In this document: piece by piece, positions 46,273 through 55,135 of the stretch | How positions within the stretch are numbered: the first letter of the stretch is position 1 | How the letters are laid out: every line of letters begins with the position of its first letter | Assembly: GCF_018688355.1 (NCBI RefSeq) | Contig: NZ_CP061317.1 | Span: 1,124,091-1,188,090, forward strand | DNA length: 64,000 nucleotides | Reading direction: 5' to 3' | Source of the DNA: Polynucleobacter sp. AP-Elch-400A-B2 | Lineage (GTDB): Bacteria > Pseudomonadota > Gammaproteobacteria > Burkholderiales > Burkholderiaceae | Program-made: the position numbers and the translations under genes | Notes under the pieces: generated by a model | What the model saw: only the letters and a program-made list of their open reading frames with translations | What the model was told of the DNA's origin: nothing | Database searches by the model: none

Positions 46273-47265
46273 CTATTTTGCTTTAGGAAAGATTTCTCGA
46301 ATCGAGTGCATGAGAGTCTGCCACTGGTGCTGCAATACATTGGGCGACAAAACCAAATCTCTGACTCCAGTAGGATGAACCTCTTTTGAAAAGATTGCCG
46401 TATTGAAGATCATGTCCCACCAAGGAAATAAGACACCAAAGTTGCACCCACCCAATACGCCTGGCTTACCTTTGGCCTCGTGACCATAACCTACCGCGTG
46501 ATGTAGCCGGTGATACACTGGAGAAATCAATACATATTTTAAAGGTCCAAGATCAATCTTTAAATTAGCATGTTGCCAGCTCTGAATGAGTTGGCTCAAT
46601 ACCACCAATACAATAAATTGGGCAGGTGATACTCCAAATAAAAGAGCAAAAAGGGAAAACACAAACGCATGCATGATGTCATCGACAATGTGATTGCGAT
46701 CATCAGACCAAGCAGTCATCACTGTTTGACTATGATGCAAGGCATGCAGTTTCCACCACCAATTAAAAACATGGGAAGCCCGGTGATATAAATACTCCAC
46801 AAAATCGAGCAATATAAAGTAGATACAAAAACTCACCAAGGGTATCGATGTCACTGACGGCCACCAGGATTCGACATTCAGCCTGCCAAAACGAAAATCA
46901 TGCAAGACCGAATCAATCTGAAAGAAAAATCCAGATAAGGTAATAAAAATCAGGCCATGAAAAATGCCTAGGCGATGAAACAAGGTGTAAAAAATATCTG
47001 CCTTGGAGTTCTTTGCAAACCGCTCTTGTATCTCTGCCGGGGAAAATCTCTCCCAGACTCTGAGAATGACAGCAATCAAGAAAATCTGAATGCACCCAAA
47101 TAAAAACCAGTCGATACCATCAAACACATCCTCAGCCATCGACATCAGGTCAAATTGATACAAAATTGGCCCAGCAACATAGGTGAACAAGAATTCTTGA
47201 ACGCTAGCGTAGGCTGAAGCGATGGCAGCTGAAAGAGGGTTTGAATCCATAAACTCAATTGTCAC
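46273..47265 (-). CDS. fatty acid hydroxylase / sterol desaturase family protein
   Basis: This 330-residue membrane di-iron enzyme shows the His boxes HRASH, HALHH and HRLHH, with several membrane helices before them. Members hydroxylate or desaturate lipids, sterols or carotenoids; the substrate cannot be read here. The GTG start at 47265 touches the deacetylase stop and has GGGA upstream; the ATG at 47250 is the alternative. Immediate coupling with the deacetylase gene suggests envelope-lipid or surface-glycan work, which is inference. Confidence 0.88.
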   Translation of the reverse strand: MTIEFMDSNPLSAAIASAYASVQEFLFTYVAGPILYQFDLMSMAEDVFDGIDWFLFGCIQIFLIAVILRVWERFSPAEIQERFAKNSKADIFYTLFHRLGIFHGLIFITLSGFFFQIDSVLHDFRFGRLNVESWWPSVTSIPLVSFCIYFILLDFVEYLYHRASHVFNWWWKLHALHHSQTVMTAWSDDRNHIVDDIMHAFVFSLFALLFGVSPAQFIVLVVLSQLIQSWQHANLKIDLGPLKYVLISPVYHRLHHAVGYGHEAKGKPGVLGGCNFGVLFPWWDMIFNTAIFSKEVHPTGVRDLVLSPNVLQHQWQTLMHSIREIFPKAK

Positions 47266-48036
47266 TTATTTATCCCGTTTTGGCAGGGTTGCAAAACAAA
47301 ACCCCCGAGCCTTCAAATTCAATATCAGCTGCTCTAATACTGCTGGAGCCCAGGGATCCTTGCGCGACCAAATACCCAGATGGGCCATAGCAATATCTCC
47401 ATCCTGGAGCTGGCTACTAGCCTTATCCAAAAGCACTTTGTTGGGGTGCGTCTGTGAGCTCAGCTCATCACCCAAAAAGCCCGCGGCATTCCAGCCAATA
47501 TGCTGGTAAGAGCATTGATCTCCCATCCTGATTGAACGGGGTGATGTTTTCCCGCCAGGGGCACGCCAAATTTTCTGAATACTGGTACCAGTTAACTCTT
47601 TAAAGCGCTCATCTACTCGGCGGATTTCTCGGCAATAAGCTGCTTCGTTGTACAGTGTGGCCACTCCAGCCTTTGGTCCAAATTGTGGCTTTGCAAAGAT
47701 CTCTCCGCTAGGGCCGTCCTTCACAAAGTACAAATGGTCATAGGTATGACTACCAAAGTGATGGCCTTCACGAACGCGATCTTGCCAATACGATTTCCAA
47801 GAGTCGTCTAAAGAAAAATCACCACGGCTAGTTTTTTCATTCGCTAGAAAAAAGGTAGCTTTCACATTTTGACGATTCAAAATGTCGGCGATTGTTTGCG
47901 CTACAGACATATTACCGGTATCAAAAGTCAGGTAAACCGTTTTTTTACAATTCACCTCTTGTGCAATACCCAGCGCAGAGCATGCGGCCAAAATAATGCA
48001 TGCCGTCAGTCTAACGAGGGTCGCATTCAAATACAT
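47266..48036 (-). CDS. exported polysaccharide deacetylase family protein
   Basis: This 256-residue NodB-fold protein has an N-terminal signal peptide ending in LAAC (residues 16-19), which could be a lipobox. Motif 1 reads T37-F-D39-T40-G, where most members have two Asp; D39 (base) is kept but the second Asp, a metal ligand, is Thr. Motif 2 is GSHTYDH (H97, H101) and motif 3 RAPGG (R158 onwards). It probably acts on peptidoglycan or a surface polysaccharide in the periplasm. It lies 8 bp after the YVTN gene and adjoins the hydroxylase gene. Confidence 0.88.
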   Translation of the reverse strand: MYLNATLVRLTACIILAACSALGIAQEVNCKKTVYLTFDTGNMSVAQTIADILNRQNVKATFFLANEKTSRGDFSLDDSWKSYWQDRVREGHHFGSHTYDHLYFVKDGPSGEIFAKPQFGPKAGVATLYNEAAYCREIRRVDERFKELTGTSIQKIWRAPGGKTSPRSIRMGDQCSYQHIGWNAAGFLGDELSSQTHPNKVLLDKASSQLQDGDIAMAHLGIWSRKDPWAPAVLEQLILNLKARGFCFATLPKRDK

Positions 48037-48044
48037 CTACTGGG

Positions 48045-49061
48045 CTATTCCCAGTTGGCACGCGGCGTAAAGAAAACGCCATGAGGGGATCTACCAACAG
48101 GAATTACTGAGACTAATTTCATTGAAGGAATATCAATCACCCCAACCTTTTTAGAAAAGCGGAGAGTGACCCACATTGTTTTTCCGTCAGGCGTAATTTC
48201 CATATCATCAGGACCTGCTGGTAGCCCAGTGATATCACCCATCTTTTCTAAGGTCTGCATATTAATCATGCTGATGCTTGACGCAATACGATTACTTACA
48301 AACACATGCTTTTTATCACCTAAGGGACGGAAGTTGTGAGCGCCTTTTCCAGTAAAGATTCGCTTTACCTCTTTACGGGTTTTCCAATCAATCACTTGGA
48401 CATAGTCCTCCCCAGTAATGCCAATGAGTAGGTATTGATCACCAGGTGTCATCCAGACTCCTGCTGGCACCTTACCTGTGGTGATTTTCCACATGACAGT
48501 CTGGGTATCCAGATCAATTGCCGCAAGTTCATTCGAGTCTTGCAAAGTAATAAAAGCGATCTTGCTATCTGCCGTGAATGCGACATGACTTGGTGTCTTG
48601 CCAAGCTTGATTGTTTTGGCCAACTTGAGATCTGCACCCTGCACGAGATAGACATCCACCCTATCCAAACGATTACCGTTTGCAACAAACCACTTATGAT
48701 TTGGCGAATAACCGATTTGGTACGGATCAATGATGTCCGGCATCCTGCCAGTTAACTCACCAGTGGTGGGATTCATTAGCACAACATCATTGCCAGCTGC
48801 ATTGGCAATTAGCAAAGTCTTTTGATCTGGAGTCATCATCAAGTGATGCGGCTCTTTTCCAACCGGTACTGTCTTAATCACTTTGCGGGTGGGCATATCA
48901 ATCAGACTGACGGTAGCCTCACCAGAATTCAAGACAACAGCTAACTTAGGCTCGGATGAGCTTACATTTTGAGCATAGGCAGCATTTGCAAGGCCTATCA
49001 GGGCAAATGAGGCTAGGATTGAAATACTGCCAAATGTGGCATTACGAATGTAAGTTTGCAT
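48045..49061 (-). CDS. exported YVTN-type beta-propeller protein
   Basis: This 338-residue protein has a signal peptide (1 to about 30, cut near AYA-Q) and repeats of about 42 residues with patterns such as VISLIDMPTRKVIKTVPVGKEPHH, LTPDQKTLLIANA and PDGKTMWVTLRFSKKVGVID, forming a seven-bladed propeller. It is periplasmic; such proteins often bind partners or accompany quinoprotein and metal systems, but nothing nearby fixes a role. The start codon lies in the loop of a predicted mRNA hairpin that also covers the ribosome site. Confidence 0.9.
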   Translation of the reverse strand: MQTYIRNATFGSISILASFALIGLANAAYAQNVSSSEPKLAVVLNSGEATVSLIDMPTRKVIKTVPVGKEPHHLMMTPDQKTLLIANAAGNDVVLMNPTTGELTGRMPDIIDPYQIGYSPNHKWFVANGNRLDRVDVYLVQGADLKLAKTIKLGKTPSHVAFTADSKIAFITLQDSNELAAIDLDTQTVMWKITTGKVPAGVWMTPGDQYLLIGITGEDYVQVIDWKTRKEVKRIFTGKGAHNFRPLGDKKHVFVSNRIASSISMINMQTLEKMGDITGLPAGPDDMEITPDGKTMWVTLRFSKKVGVIDIPSMKLVSVIPVGRSPHGVFFTPRANWE

Positions 49062-49071
49062 GCCTTACATT
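49047..49071 (-). promoter_or_regulatory. hairpin enclosing the start codon of the YVTN gene
   Basis: In the minus-strand RNA, AAUGUAAG (49071-49064) and CUUACAUU (49054-49047) are perfect 8-base arms around a 9-nt loop that contains the AUG (49061-49059). The Shine-Dalgarno-like AAGG overlaps the 5' arm. Just upstream, CUUACA (49076-49071) could instead pair with the same UGUAAG segment, a weaker competing hairpin. Confidence 0.5.
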
Positions 49072-49120
49072 GTAAGCAATTGATTAGTTCGAAGTAGGCC
49101 TTTAACTAGAATCCCTTGAT

Positions 49121-52100
49121 CTATCGCAAGCTAGCCAAGACCTTTTCTAGGCGTTTTAAGGACATTGGGCTTGGGGTCTTTAACTCCTGAGCATATAAAG
49201 CCACTCTCAATTCCTCGAGTTGCCAACGAAAATCCACTAAAGCCTGATCTTCATTAGTAGCATATGCCGCAGAGCCATGGCCAGCCTGAACAAGTTTTTG
49301 CCATGGTCTGGCAACCGACTCCCAGTCTTTTTGGCACTGTGAATCCCGGCTAGGGTTAGAACGCAATTTATCAATGCGCATGGCAATAGCCTTGAGATAG
49401 CGAGGGAAATGTACTAACTGGCTATATGGCGTATCTGAAACAAATTTAGGAAATATGAGAGCTTGGACTTGATTCTGAATATCCACATGAGCAGTAGCTG
49501 ACGCAGCCTTGGCTTGGGACAATTTCTTTTGAAGGTCCGCATAAGCCTGCAATGCCGCCAAGGCATGCTTTGAAATCTCCTGCGCAATCAGAGCCAAACG
49601 GGGCTTACCTGCTTGCAAACGCTCCGCAAATTGCTCAGCATTTACTGGTAGCGGGTCATTCATAAATCCCCGCTCTAAGGCGAGATTGAGGATTTGCTCA
49701 ATTAAGCTATCAACAGATCCAATATTGATAAACAGCAATCCAAGCTCCCGAATTCCAGGGAGTTGTTTTTGTAACGCCTTGAGCGTGTCTTTATTCGATA
49801 GTGCGAATAATCTGCGCAATCCTTGCCAATGGTGTTTTCTAGCTTCCAGCAAATCATCAAACACTTCAAGATCGCATGCTTCAGTACGATCCACTAATGC
49901 GGGATAGCCAAATAAGGTGCTATTGCCTTTCTGAATTTCTAGAGTCTCGTGCAGTTCACCAAAGTCCCAGCTTCGATAACCACCCTGCTCTACCGTTTTT
50001 ACTGAAGATGCATTGGTACTTTGATTGGTTTTGCTAATAGGGGCAGCGTTACTTACTGGGGCACTAGTCCCGAGCTCATCATGGACTGCTTGCTGCGCTA
50101 GAGCTTGGAAGGCTGTGCGAGCAGTCTCTCCATACTCAGCGCGCAATCTAGATAAATTACGCTCCAATTCTAATTGGCGGCCGTACTCATCCACTAGGCG
50201 GAAATTCATTGAAGAATGTAAAGGCAAGGATTCGGGCCTGAAATCGGCCCGCTTAATTTCTAAGCCGCGTTCTTTACGAATATCGGTAATGAGGACATCC
50301 AAAAAGTCACCTACCCCAAACTGCTTGCTTGATAACATCCGCTCTAAAAATGATTTTGCATACTCGGGCAGTGGGACGCAGTAGCGACGTAATTTCTGAG
50401 GAAGTGATTTGAGTAATAAGCCAATTTTTTCCTCACACATGCCCGGGACTAACCAATCACATCGACGACCATCAACCTGATTCAATAAAGTTAGAGGCAC
50501 TACCAGCGTTACTCCATCTTTGGGGCTGCCAGGCTCAAAGTGATAAGTCAAACTCAGTTCGCTACCACCAACCATCATCTTTTTAGGATAGCGATCTACC
50601 GTAATTCCAGCTGCCTCGTGGCGCATTAAATCTGCTTTAGCTAAGCGCAAAAGACTGTCGGGTGCTTCCTCAGCAACGTCTTTACTGGCTGATATCTTTA
50701 GCAACCAAGCCTTCATACTCTCCCTGCTCAGAACATCCTCAGGAATGCGTGAATCATAAAATGCAAAAAGGAGGTCATCATCCACCAACACATCAGGGCG
50801 TCGTGAGCGATGCTCGAGTGCCTCGATCTCTTTAATTAGCCTGCGGTTATGCCAAAAGAATTCAAAAGATCCGGGATATTTTTTTCTAGCATCAGCCTCA
50901 GTCTCCCGCATTAATGCTGGGCTATCCATACGGCCAAACATCTCTTCTTGAACTAAGGCCTGGGTAATAAACAAGTTGCGAGCATCTTTTGGATCGTGAG
51001 GCTCATAACGGACGCGACGACCGTGATAAATCGGCAGGCCATATAAAGTGCCGCGCTCAAAGGCCATGACCTCTCCTTGTCGGCTATCCCAGAATGGCTC
51101 ACTCAAAGATTTAATCAGGCGGTGGGCTGCAACCTTCTCAACCCAACCAGGCTCGATTTTGGCAATCGTGCGCGCATACATGCGATTGGTTTCTTGAAGT
51201 TCACCAGCCAAAATCCAAGCGCCAGCTTTTTTGCCAATCGTTGAACCCGGCCAAATAAAGGGACGAATACCGCGTGCGCCTAAATAGCTGCCCGTCTTGC
51301 TGCCACGCTCCTGAGATTTTTCATCCTCTTCTTTTTTAGCTACATAACCTAAGAGGCCAGTTAATAGCGAAAGATGAACTTGTTCGTAGGTAGCGGCGGA
51401 TGGATTTTCTTTCCAACCCTTTTCAGCCAACATCGTATGCAGTTGAGCATGAACATCGCGCCATTCACGCAGACGTCTTGGTGACAAAAACTTACTACGG
51501 CATAAATTCTCTAATTGTCGATTACTATGCTTATGCTTCAAGGCATCTTGATGCCAACCCCACAGTTTGACGAAACTTAGAAACTCGGAGCGCTCATCTG
51601 CAAACTGCAAATGCGCTTGGTCAGCGGCAGCTGCTTGATCCATGGGTCGATCACGTGGATCTTGTGTAGCCAAAGCGGAGGCAATGATGGTGACCTCACG
51701 TAATGCGTTGTGCTCCTTAGCCGCTAAGAGCATTCGACCAATCCGAGGATCTAATGGCAAATCTGCTAACTGCTTACCAATAGGGGTGAGCTTGAATCTG
51801 CTGTTGCTATCCGTATCGTTATTGATGGTGACATCGTCATAGACGATAGCGCCCAACTCATCTAGAAGCTGTACACCATCGGCTATCGCGCGACCCAAGG
51901 GTTTATCAATAAATGGAAATTCTTGTATACGAGGTAAACGTAGAGAGCTCATGCGAAGCAAGACCGCCGCTAATGAGCTACGTAAAATTTCTGGATCAGT
52001 AAATTTGGGGCGGCTTAAATAATCTTGCTCGCTATAGAGACGAATGCAAATACCATCAGACACACGACCACAACGACCTGCTCGCTGATTGGCAGCTGCC

Positions 52101-53203
52101 TGTGAAATTGTCTCGATTTGTAGTTGCTCTACTTTGTTGCGGTAGGAATAACGCTTGACTCGTGCCAGGCCGCTATCGACCACATAACGAATATTGGGAA
52201 CTGTTAATGAGGTCTCGGCAACGTTAGTCGTCAAAATAATACGTCGACCATTACCAGGGCTAAATACACGCTCTTGTTCCGCAACCGATTGACGAGCAAA
52301 AAGACTTAAAATCTCCGGATGAAAACGCTGCTGGAGAACATGGTCTTTTCTGAGAGTTTCAGCACAATCCCGAATCTCCCGTTCTCCTGGCAGGAAGACC
52401 AGTACATCTCCTGCACCAGACACACCTTCACGCCATACTTTTGCGATTGCTTCTGTTACGGCATCCGAAAGCTCCTTGGCCTCTTTAGATTCTTTTTTTC
52501 CGTCAGGTTTTACATCTGGCTCTAGTGGCTCATAACGTTGCTCAACCGGGAAAAGTCGCCCGCTCACCTCAATCACCGGAGCAGACTTGCCATTTAATGC
52601 GAAATGATCTGAAAAACGCTTTGCATCAATAGTCGCTGAAGTAATGATCAACTTGAGGTCTGGGCGCTTAGGTAGCAACTGGCGCAGATAACCTAATAGA
52701 AAATCAATATTGAGGCTGCGCTCATGAGCCTCATCAATAATGAGAGTGTCGTAGCCGCGTAGATGAGGGTCTCGCTGCGTTTCTGCCAGCAAGATGCCAT
52801 CGGTCATTAGCTTGATTGAAGCGCCCTGACTGGTCTTATCAGCAAAGCGCACTTGGTAGCCGACGTCTTGACCAATTGGAGTGCCCAACTCCTGAGCGAT
52901 ACGCTTTGCAGTGGCTGTAGCAGCAATACGACGAGGTTGTGTGTGCCCAATGAGGCGACCACCGTTCATAGTGCCCCTGCCCAGATCTAAACAGATTTTG
53001 GGTAATTGGGTTGTTTTGCCAGAACCAGTCTCACCACAGACGATCACAACCTGGTGGGAACTCAAGGCATCTTTGATGATTTGACGTTGACCCGATACCG
53101 GCAACTCCTCCGGAAAGCGAATCTCTAGCCGTCGGGAGGTGTTGGAAGCAGGCACAGTCTCAGGGCTTGCTTTGGGTTTTTGTTGGTTTAATGGCTCTTG
53201 CAC
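49121..53203 (-). CDS. hrpA: ATP-dependent RNA helicase HrpA
   Basis: HrpA is a large DEAH-box RNA helicase that in E. coli acts on stalled ribosomes. The 1360-residue length is normal. It has Walker A CGETGSGKTT (about 56-65), IIDEAHERSLNIDFLLGYLR, SAT, the C-terminal helicase motifs NVAETSLTVP and QRAGRCGR, an OB-like domain and the C-terminal DUF3418 (WLVPGMCEEKIGLLLKSLPQ). The only early start is GTG 53203, since an in-frame stop lies just upstream. Only 17 bp separate it from the divergent argA start. Confidence 0.96.
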   Translation of the reverse strand: MQEPLNQQKPKASPETVPASNTSRRLEIRFPEELPVSGQRQIIKDALSSHQVVIVCGETGSGKTTQLPKICLDLGRGTMNGGRLIGHTQPRRIAATATAKRIAQELGTPIGQDVGYQVRFADKTSQGASIKLMTDGILLAETQRDPHLRGYDTLIIDEAHERSLNIDFLLGYLRQLLPKRPDLKLIITSATIDAKRFSDHFALNGKSAPVIEVSGRLFPVEQRYEPLEPDVKPDGKKESKEAKELSDAVTEAIAKVWREGVSGAGDVLVFLPGEREIRDCAETLRKDHVLQQRFHPEILSLFARQSVAEQERVFSPGNGRRIILTTNVAETSLTVPNIRYVVDSGLARVKRYSYRNKVEQLQIETISQAAANQRAGRCGRVSDGICIRLYSEQDYLSRPKFTDPEILRSSLAAVLLRMSSLRLPRIQEFPFIDKPLGRAIADGVQLLDELGAIVYDDVTINNDTDSNSRFKLTPIGKQLADLPLDPRIGRMLLAAKEHNALREVTIIASALATQDPRDRPMDQAAAADQAHLQFADERSEFLSFVKLWGWHQDALKHKHSNRQLENLCRSKFLSPRRLREWRDVHAQLHTMLAEKGWKENPSAATYEQVHLSLLTGLLGYVAKKEEDEKSQERGSKTGSYLGARGIRPFIWPGSTIGKKAGAWILAGELQETNRMYARTIAKIEPGWVEKVAAHRLIKSLSEPFWDSRQGEVMAFERGTLYGLPIYHGRRVRYEPHDPKDARNLFITQALVQEEMFGRMDSPALMRETEADARKKYPGSFEFFWHNRRLIKEIEALEHRSRRPDVLVDDDLLFAFYDSRIPEDVLSRESMKAWLLKISASKDVAEEAPDSLLRLAKADLMRHEAAGITVDRYPKKMMVGGSELSLTYHFEPGSPKDGVTLVVPLTLLNQVDGRRCDWLVPGMCEEKIGLLLKSLPQKLRRYCVPLPEYAKSFLERMLSSKQFGVGDFLDVLITDIRKERGLEIKRADFRPESLPLHSSMNFRLVDEYGRQLELERNLSRLRAEYGETARTAFQALAQQAVHDELGTSAPVSNAAPISKTNQSTNASSVKTVEQGGYRSWDFGELHETLEIQKGNSTLFGYPALVDRTEACDLEVFDDLLEARKHHWQGLRRLFALSNKDTLKALQKQLPGIRELGLLFINIGSVDSLIEQILNLALERGFMNDPLPVNAEQFAERLQAGKPRLALIAQEISKHALAALQAYADLQKKLSQAKAASATAHVDIQNQVQALIFPKFVSDTPYSQLVHFPRYLKAIAMRIDKLRSNPSRDSQCQKDWESVARPWQKLVQAGHGSAAYATNEDQALVDFRWQLEELRVALYAQELKTPSPMSLKRLEKVLASLR

Positions 53204-53211
53204 CCTATAAT
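53183..53211 (+). promoter_or_regulatory. argA promoter predicting a leaderless mRNA
   Basis: TTGGTT (53183-53188) and a perfect TATAAT (53206-53211) are 17 bp apart. The start would be near 53218-53219, two or three bases before the argA ATG (53221). No Shine-Dalgarno precedes that ATG. The element lies inside the first codons of the divergent hrpA. Confidence 0.6.
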
Positions 53212-53220
53212 TTTCTCACT

Positions 53221-54585
53221 ATGCCAACAAATGCACCGAATCCCGGCTCAAATGCCGAAGAATCCAGCTCTAACTTTCCTTTTGTAGGATGGCTGCGTGA
53301 TGTTGCGCCCTATATCCATAGCTTTCGCGAGAAGACCTTTGTTATTGCCTTTGCTGGTGAACTAGCTCAAGAAATTGGCCTTGAGAACCTCATTGAAGAT
53401 ATCGCCATGCTGCATGCCATGGGCATGCGCATTGTGTTGGTTCACGGTATCCGCCCGCAAATTGAAGAGCAACTCATGCTCCGCAATATTAAGAGTCAAT
53501 TTGGCCAAAGCGCAATGCACAGCTACCGGATTACCGATGCAGCTGCCCTAGAGTGTGTCAAAGAAGCTGCTGGTGAATTACGCCTCGATATCGAAGCAGC
53601 ATTTAGTCGGGGATTACCCAACACTCCGATGGCAGGCTCACGAATCTCTGTTATCTCGGGCAACTTTATTACAGCAATGCCTGTCGGTGTAGTTGAGGGA
53701 ATTGATTACATTCATACTGGCTTGGTGCGTAAAGTAGACTCCACCTCTATTAAGCTTTCGCTCGATAGCAATAAGATCGTACTGCTCTCGCCTTTGGGAT
53801 TCTCACCAACTGGTCAAGCATTTAATCTCGCCTTTGAGGATGTAGCTGCATCTACTGCTGTAGCACTTAAAGCGGATAAGTTAATTTTCTTAAGCCCCTA
53901 TACCGGTTTGAAAGATGAGGAAGATGACTTCATCACCGAACTCTCGATGCCCCAGCTTCAAGAATATGTAGCCCAACATCCAGAACTCGATTTAGGTATG
54001 AAGAGTTTGTTAACTATTTCTGGCAGGGCTATTCGTGCTGGGGTCAGTCGGGTGCACTTCTTGCCTTGCAACCGAGATGGCGCCCTTCTGGAAGAACTCT
54101 TTACCCATGATGGTATTGGCATGATGCTGGCCTCATCCGATATTGAGAATTTACGTGAAGCCAATCAGGATGACGTTGGTGGCATTTTGCAACTCACCAG
54201 CCCGCTCGAAGATGAGGGTATTTTGGCTGCGCGGGGTCAGGATGTCATTGAGCGTGATATTCAGCGCTTCTCTGTGATTGAGCATGACCGGGTTCTCTTT
54301 GGATGTGCAGCTCTCTTCCCATTTCCGAATGGTGTCGGTGAACTAGCTTGTCTCGCAGTAGATCCTGATGTTCAAGGTTCAGGCGATGGAGAGCGTTTGC
54401 TCAAGCGCGTTGAAATGCGAGCAAAACAGGAAGGCATCAAGAAGCTTTTCGTCTTGACCACTAGAACAGAACATTGGTTTTTGAAGCGCGGCTTTAAGCG
54501 TGCGTCGGTAGATGATCTTCCAGAAGAAAGAAAGCAAATTTACAACTGGGATCGCAAATCGATGGTTTTAACCAAAGATCTTTAA
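53221..54585 (+). CDS. argA: amino-acid N-acetyltransferase (N-acetylglutamate synthase)
   Basis: ArgA makes N-acetylglutamate, the first step of arginine synthesis. From ATG 53221 it has 454 residues: an amino-acid-kinase-like domain (about 30-290; TFVIAFAGELAQE, VLVHGIRPQIEEQL, GMKSLLTISGRAIRAGVSRVHFL) and a C-terminal GNAT domain (about 310-450; GELACLAVDPDVQGSGDGERLL, LTTRTEHWFLKRGFKRAS). The kinase-like domain usually senses arginine. The gene is divergent from hrpA with overlapping control regions and probably has a leaderless transcript. Confidence 0.96.
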   Translation: MPTNAPNPGSNAEESSSNFPFVGWLRDVAPYIHSFREKTFVIAFAGELAQEIGLENLIEDIAMLHAMGMRIVLVHGIRPQIEEQLMLRNIKSQFGQSAMHSYRITDAAALECVKEAAGELRLDIEAAFSRGLPNTPMAGSRISVISGNFITAMPVGVVEGIDYIHTGLVRKVDSTSIKLSLDSNKIVLLSPLGFSPTGQAFNLAFEDVAASTAVALKADKLIFLSPYTGLKDEEDDFITELSMPQLQEYVAQHPELDLGMKSLLTISGRAIRAGVSRVHFLPCNRDGALLEELFTHDGIGMMLASSDIENLREANQDDVGGILQLTSPLEDEGILAARGQDVIERDIQRFSVIEHDRVLFGCAALFPFPNGVGELACLAVDPDVQGSGDGERLLKRVEMRAKQEGIKKLFVLTTRTEHWFLKRGFKRASVDDLPEERKQIYNWDRKSMVLTKDL

Positions 54586-54641
54586 TAAGCTATTCGTTTT
54601 ATATTTTCTCTTTAGCACACCGTATTTGAAAGGCAACACAA

Positions 54642-54914
54642 ATGGCACGCATGGTTCAATGCATCAAACTGAATAAAGAAGCTGAAGGCATGGACTTCGC
54701 ACCACTACCTGGCGATCTCGGTAAGAAAGTTTGGAATCAAGTCTCCAAAGAGGCTTGGGCTGCTTGGTTGAAACACCAAACCATGCTCATTAATGAGAAT
54801 CGCCTGAATATGGCTGACCCTCGTGCTCGTCAGTACCTCCTCAAGCAAGTTGAAAAATACTTCTTTGAAGGTGGTGCAGACATGGCTCAGGGCTATGTAC
54901 CGCCTGCTGAATAA
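54642..54914 (+). CDS. yggX: oxidative damage protection / Fe(II) trafficking protein
   Basis: YggX protects iron-sulfur clusters against oxidation and has been linked to iron traffic. The 90-residue protein has the full family sequence, including the conserved Cys in MVQCIKLNKEAEG, PLPGDLGKKVWNQVSKEAW and RQYLLKQVEKYFF. It lies 56 bp after argA, possibly on the same transcript. A small RNA gene begins about 50 bp downstream. Confidence 0.96.
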   Translation: MARMVQCIKLNKEAEGMDFAPLPGDLGKKVWNQVSKEAWAAWLKHQTMLINENRLNMADPRARQYLLKQVEKYFFEGGADMAQGYVPPAE

Positions 54915-54931
54915 TTCTTTTTGAATATCTC

Positions 54932-54960
54932 TTGACGAGTCAAATTCAGAAGCATAGGAT
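54932..54960 (+). promoter_or_regulatory. sigma-70 promoter of the small RNA gene
   Basis: TTGACG (54932-54937) and TAGGAT (54955-54960) have the ideal 17-bp spacing, with one and two mismatches from consensus. The predicted start is G at 54967. No gene on this strand follows before the terminator. Confidence 0.7.
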
Positions 54961-54966
54961 GAAATC

Positions 54967-55133
54967 GTAGTCAGTCAGTTTGTGTGATCGGCTACATTGG
55001 CGAAAGCCATTACTTGTAAGCATATCTATGTGCTTATGGGCATTGGGAACATTAATTCTTCCCTTTGCCTGCGCCATGAATCATCATGGCAAACTAACCC
55101 GATGGATCAGCTTGCTGCCCCGTCGGGTTTTTT
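54967..55133 (+). ncRNA. predicted structured small RNA, about 167 nt, family not recognised
   Basis: Between yggX and the convergent rpiA a strong promoter and a strong terminator enclose about 167 nt with no credible reading frame. Five consecutive hairpins precede the terminator: GTAGTC/GGCTAC (54967-54972 with 54990-54995), TGGC-GAAA-GCCA (54998-55009), TAAGCA/TGCTTA (55017-55022 with 55031-55036), GGGAA/TTCCC (55045-55049 with 55059-55063) and GCCATGA/TCATGGC (55073-55079 with 55084-55090). It does not look like 6S RNA (ends do not pair), SRP RNA, tmRNA or RNase P RNA. A regulatory sRNA is the best reading. Confidence 0.65.
55096..55133 (+). terminator. intrinsic terminator of the small RNA
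   Basis: A 10-bp stem pairs AACCCGATGG (55096-55105) with CCGTCGGGTT (55120-55129), including one G-T pair, and six T residues follow (55128-55133). The T-run abuts the stop codon of the convergent rpiA. In the rpiA direction there is no good T-tract. Confidence 0.8.
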
Positions 55134-55135
55134 AA

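Noticed and set aside
50025..50384. 119-codon plus-strand frame
   Set aside because: Antisense shadow of hrpA.
54967..55133. 6S RNA or riboswitch interpretation of the small RNA
   Set aside because: Its two ends do not pair into the long 6S-type stem, and no same-strand gene follows that a riboswitch could control.
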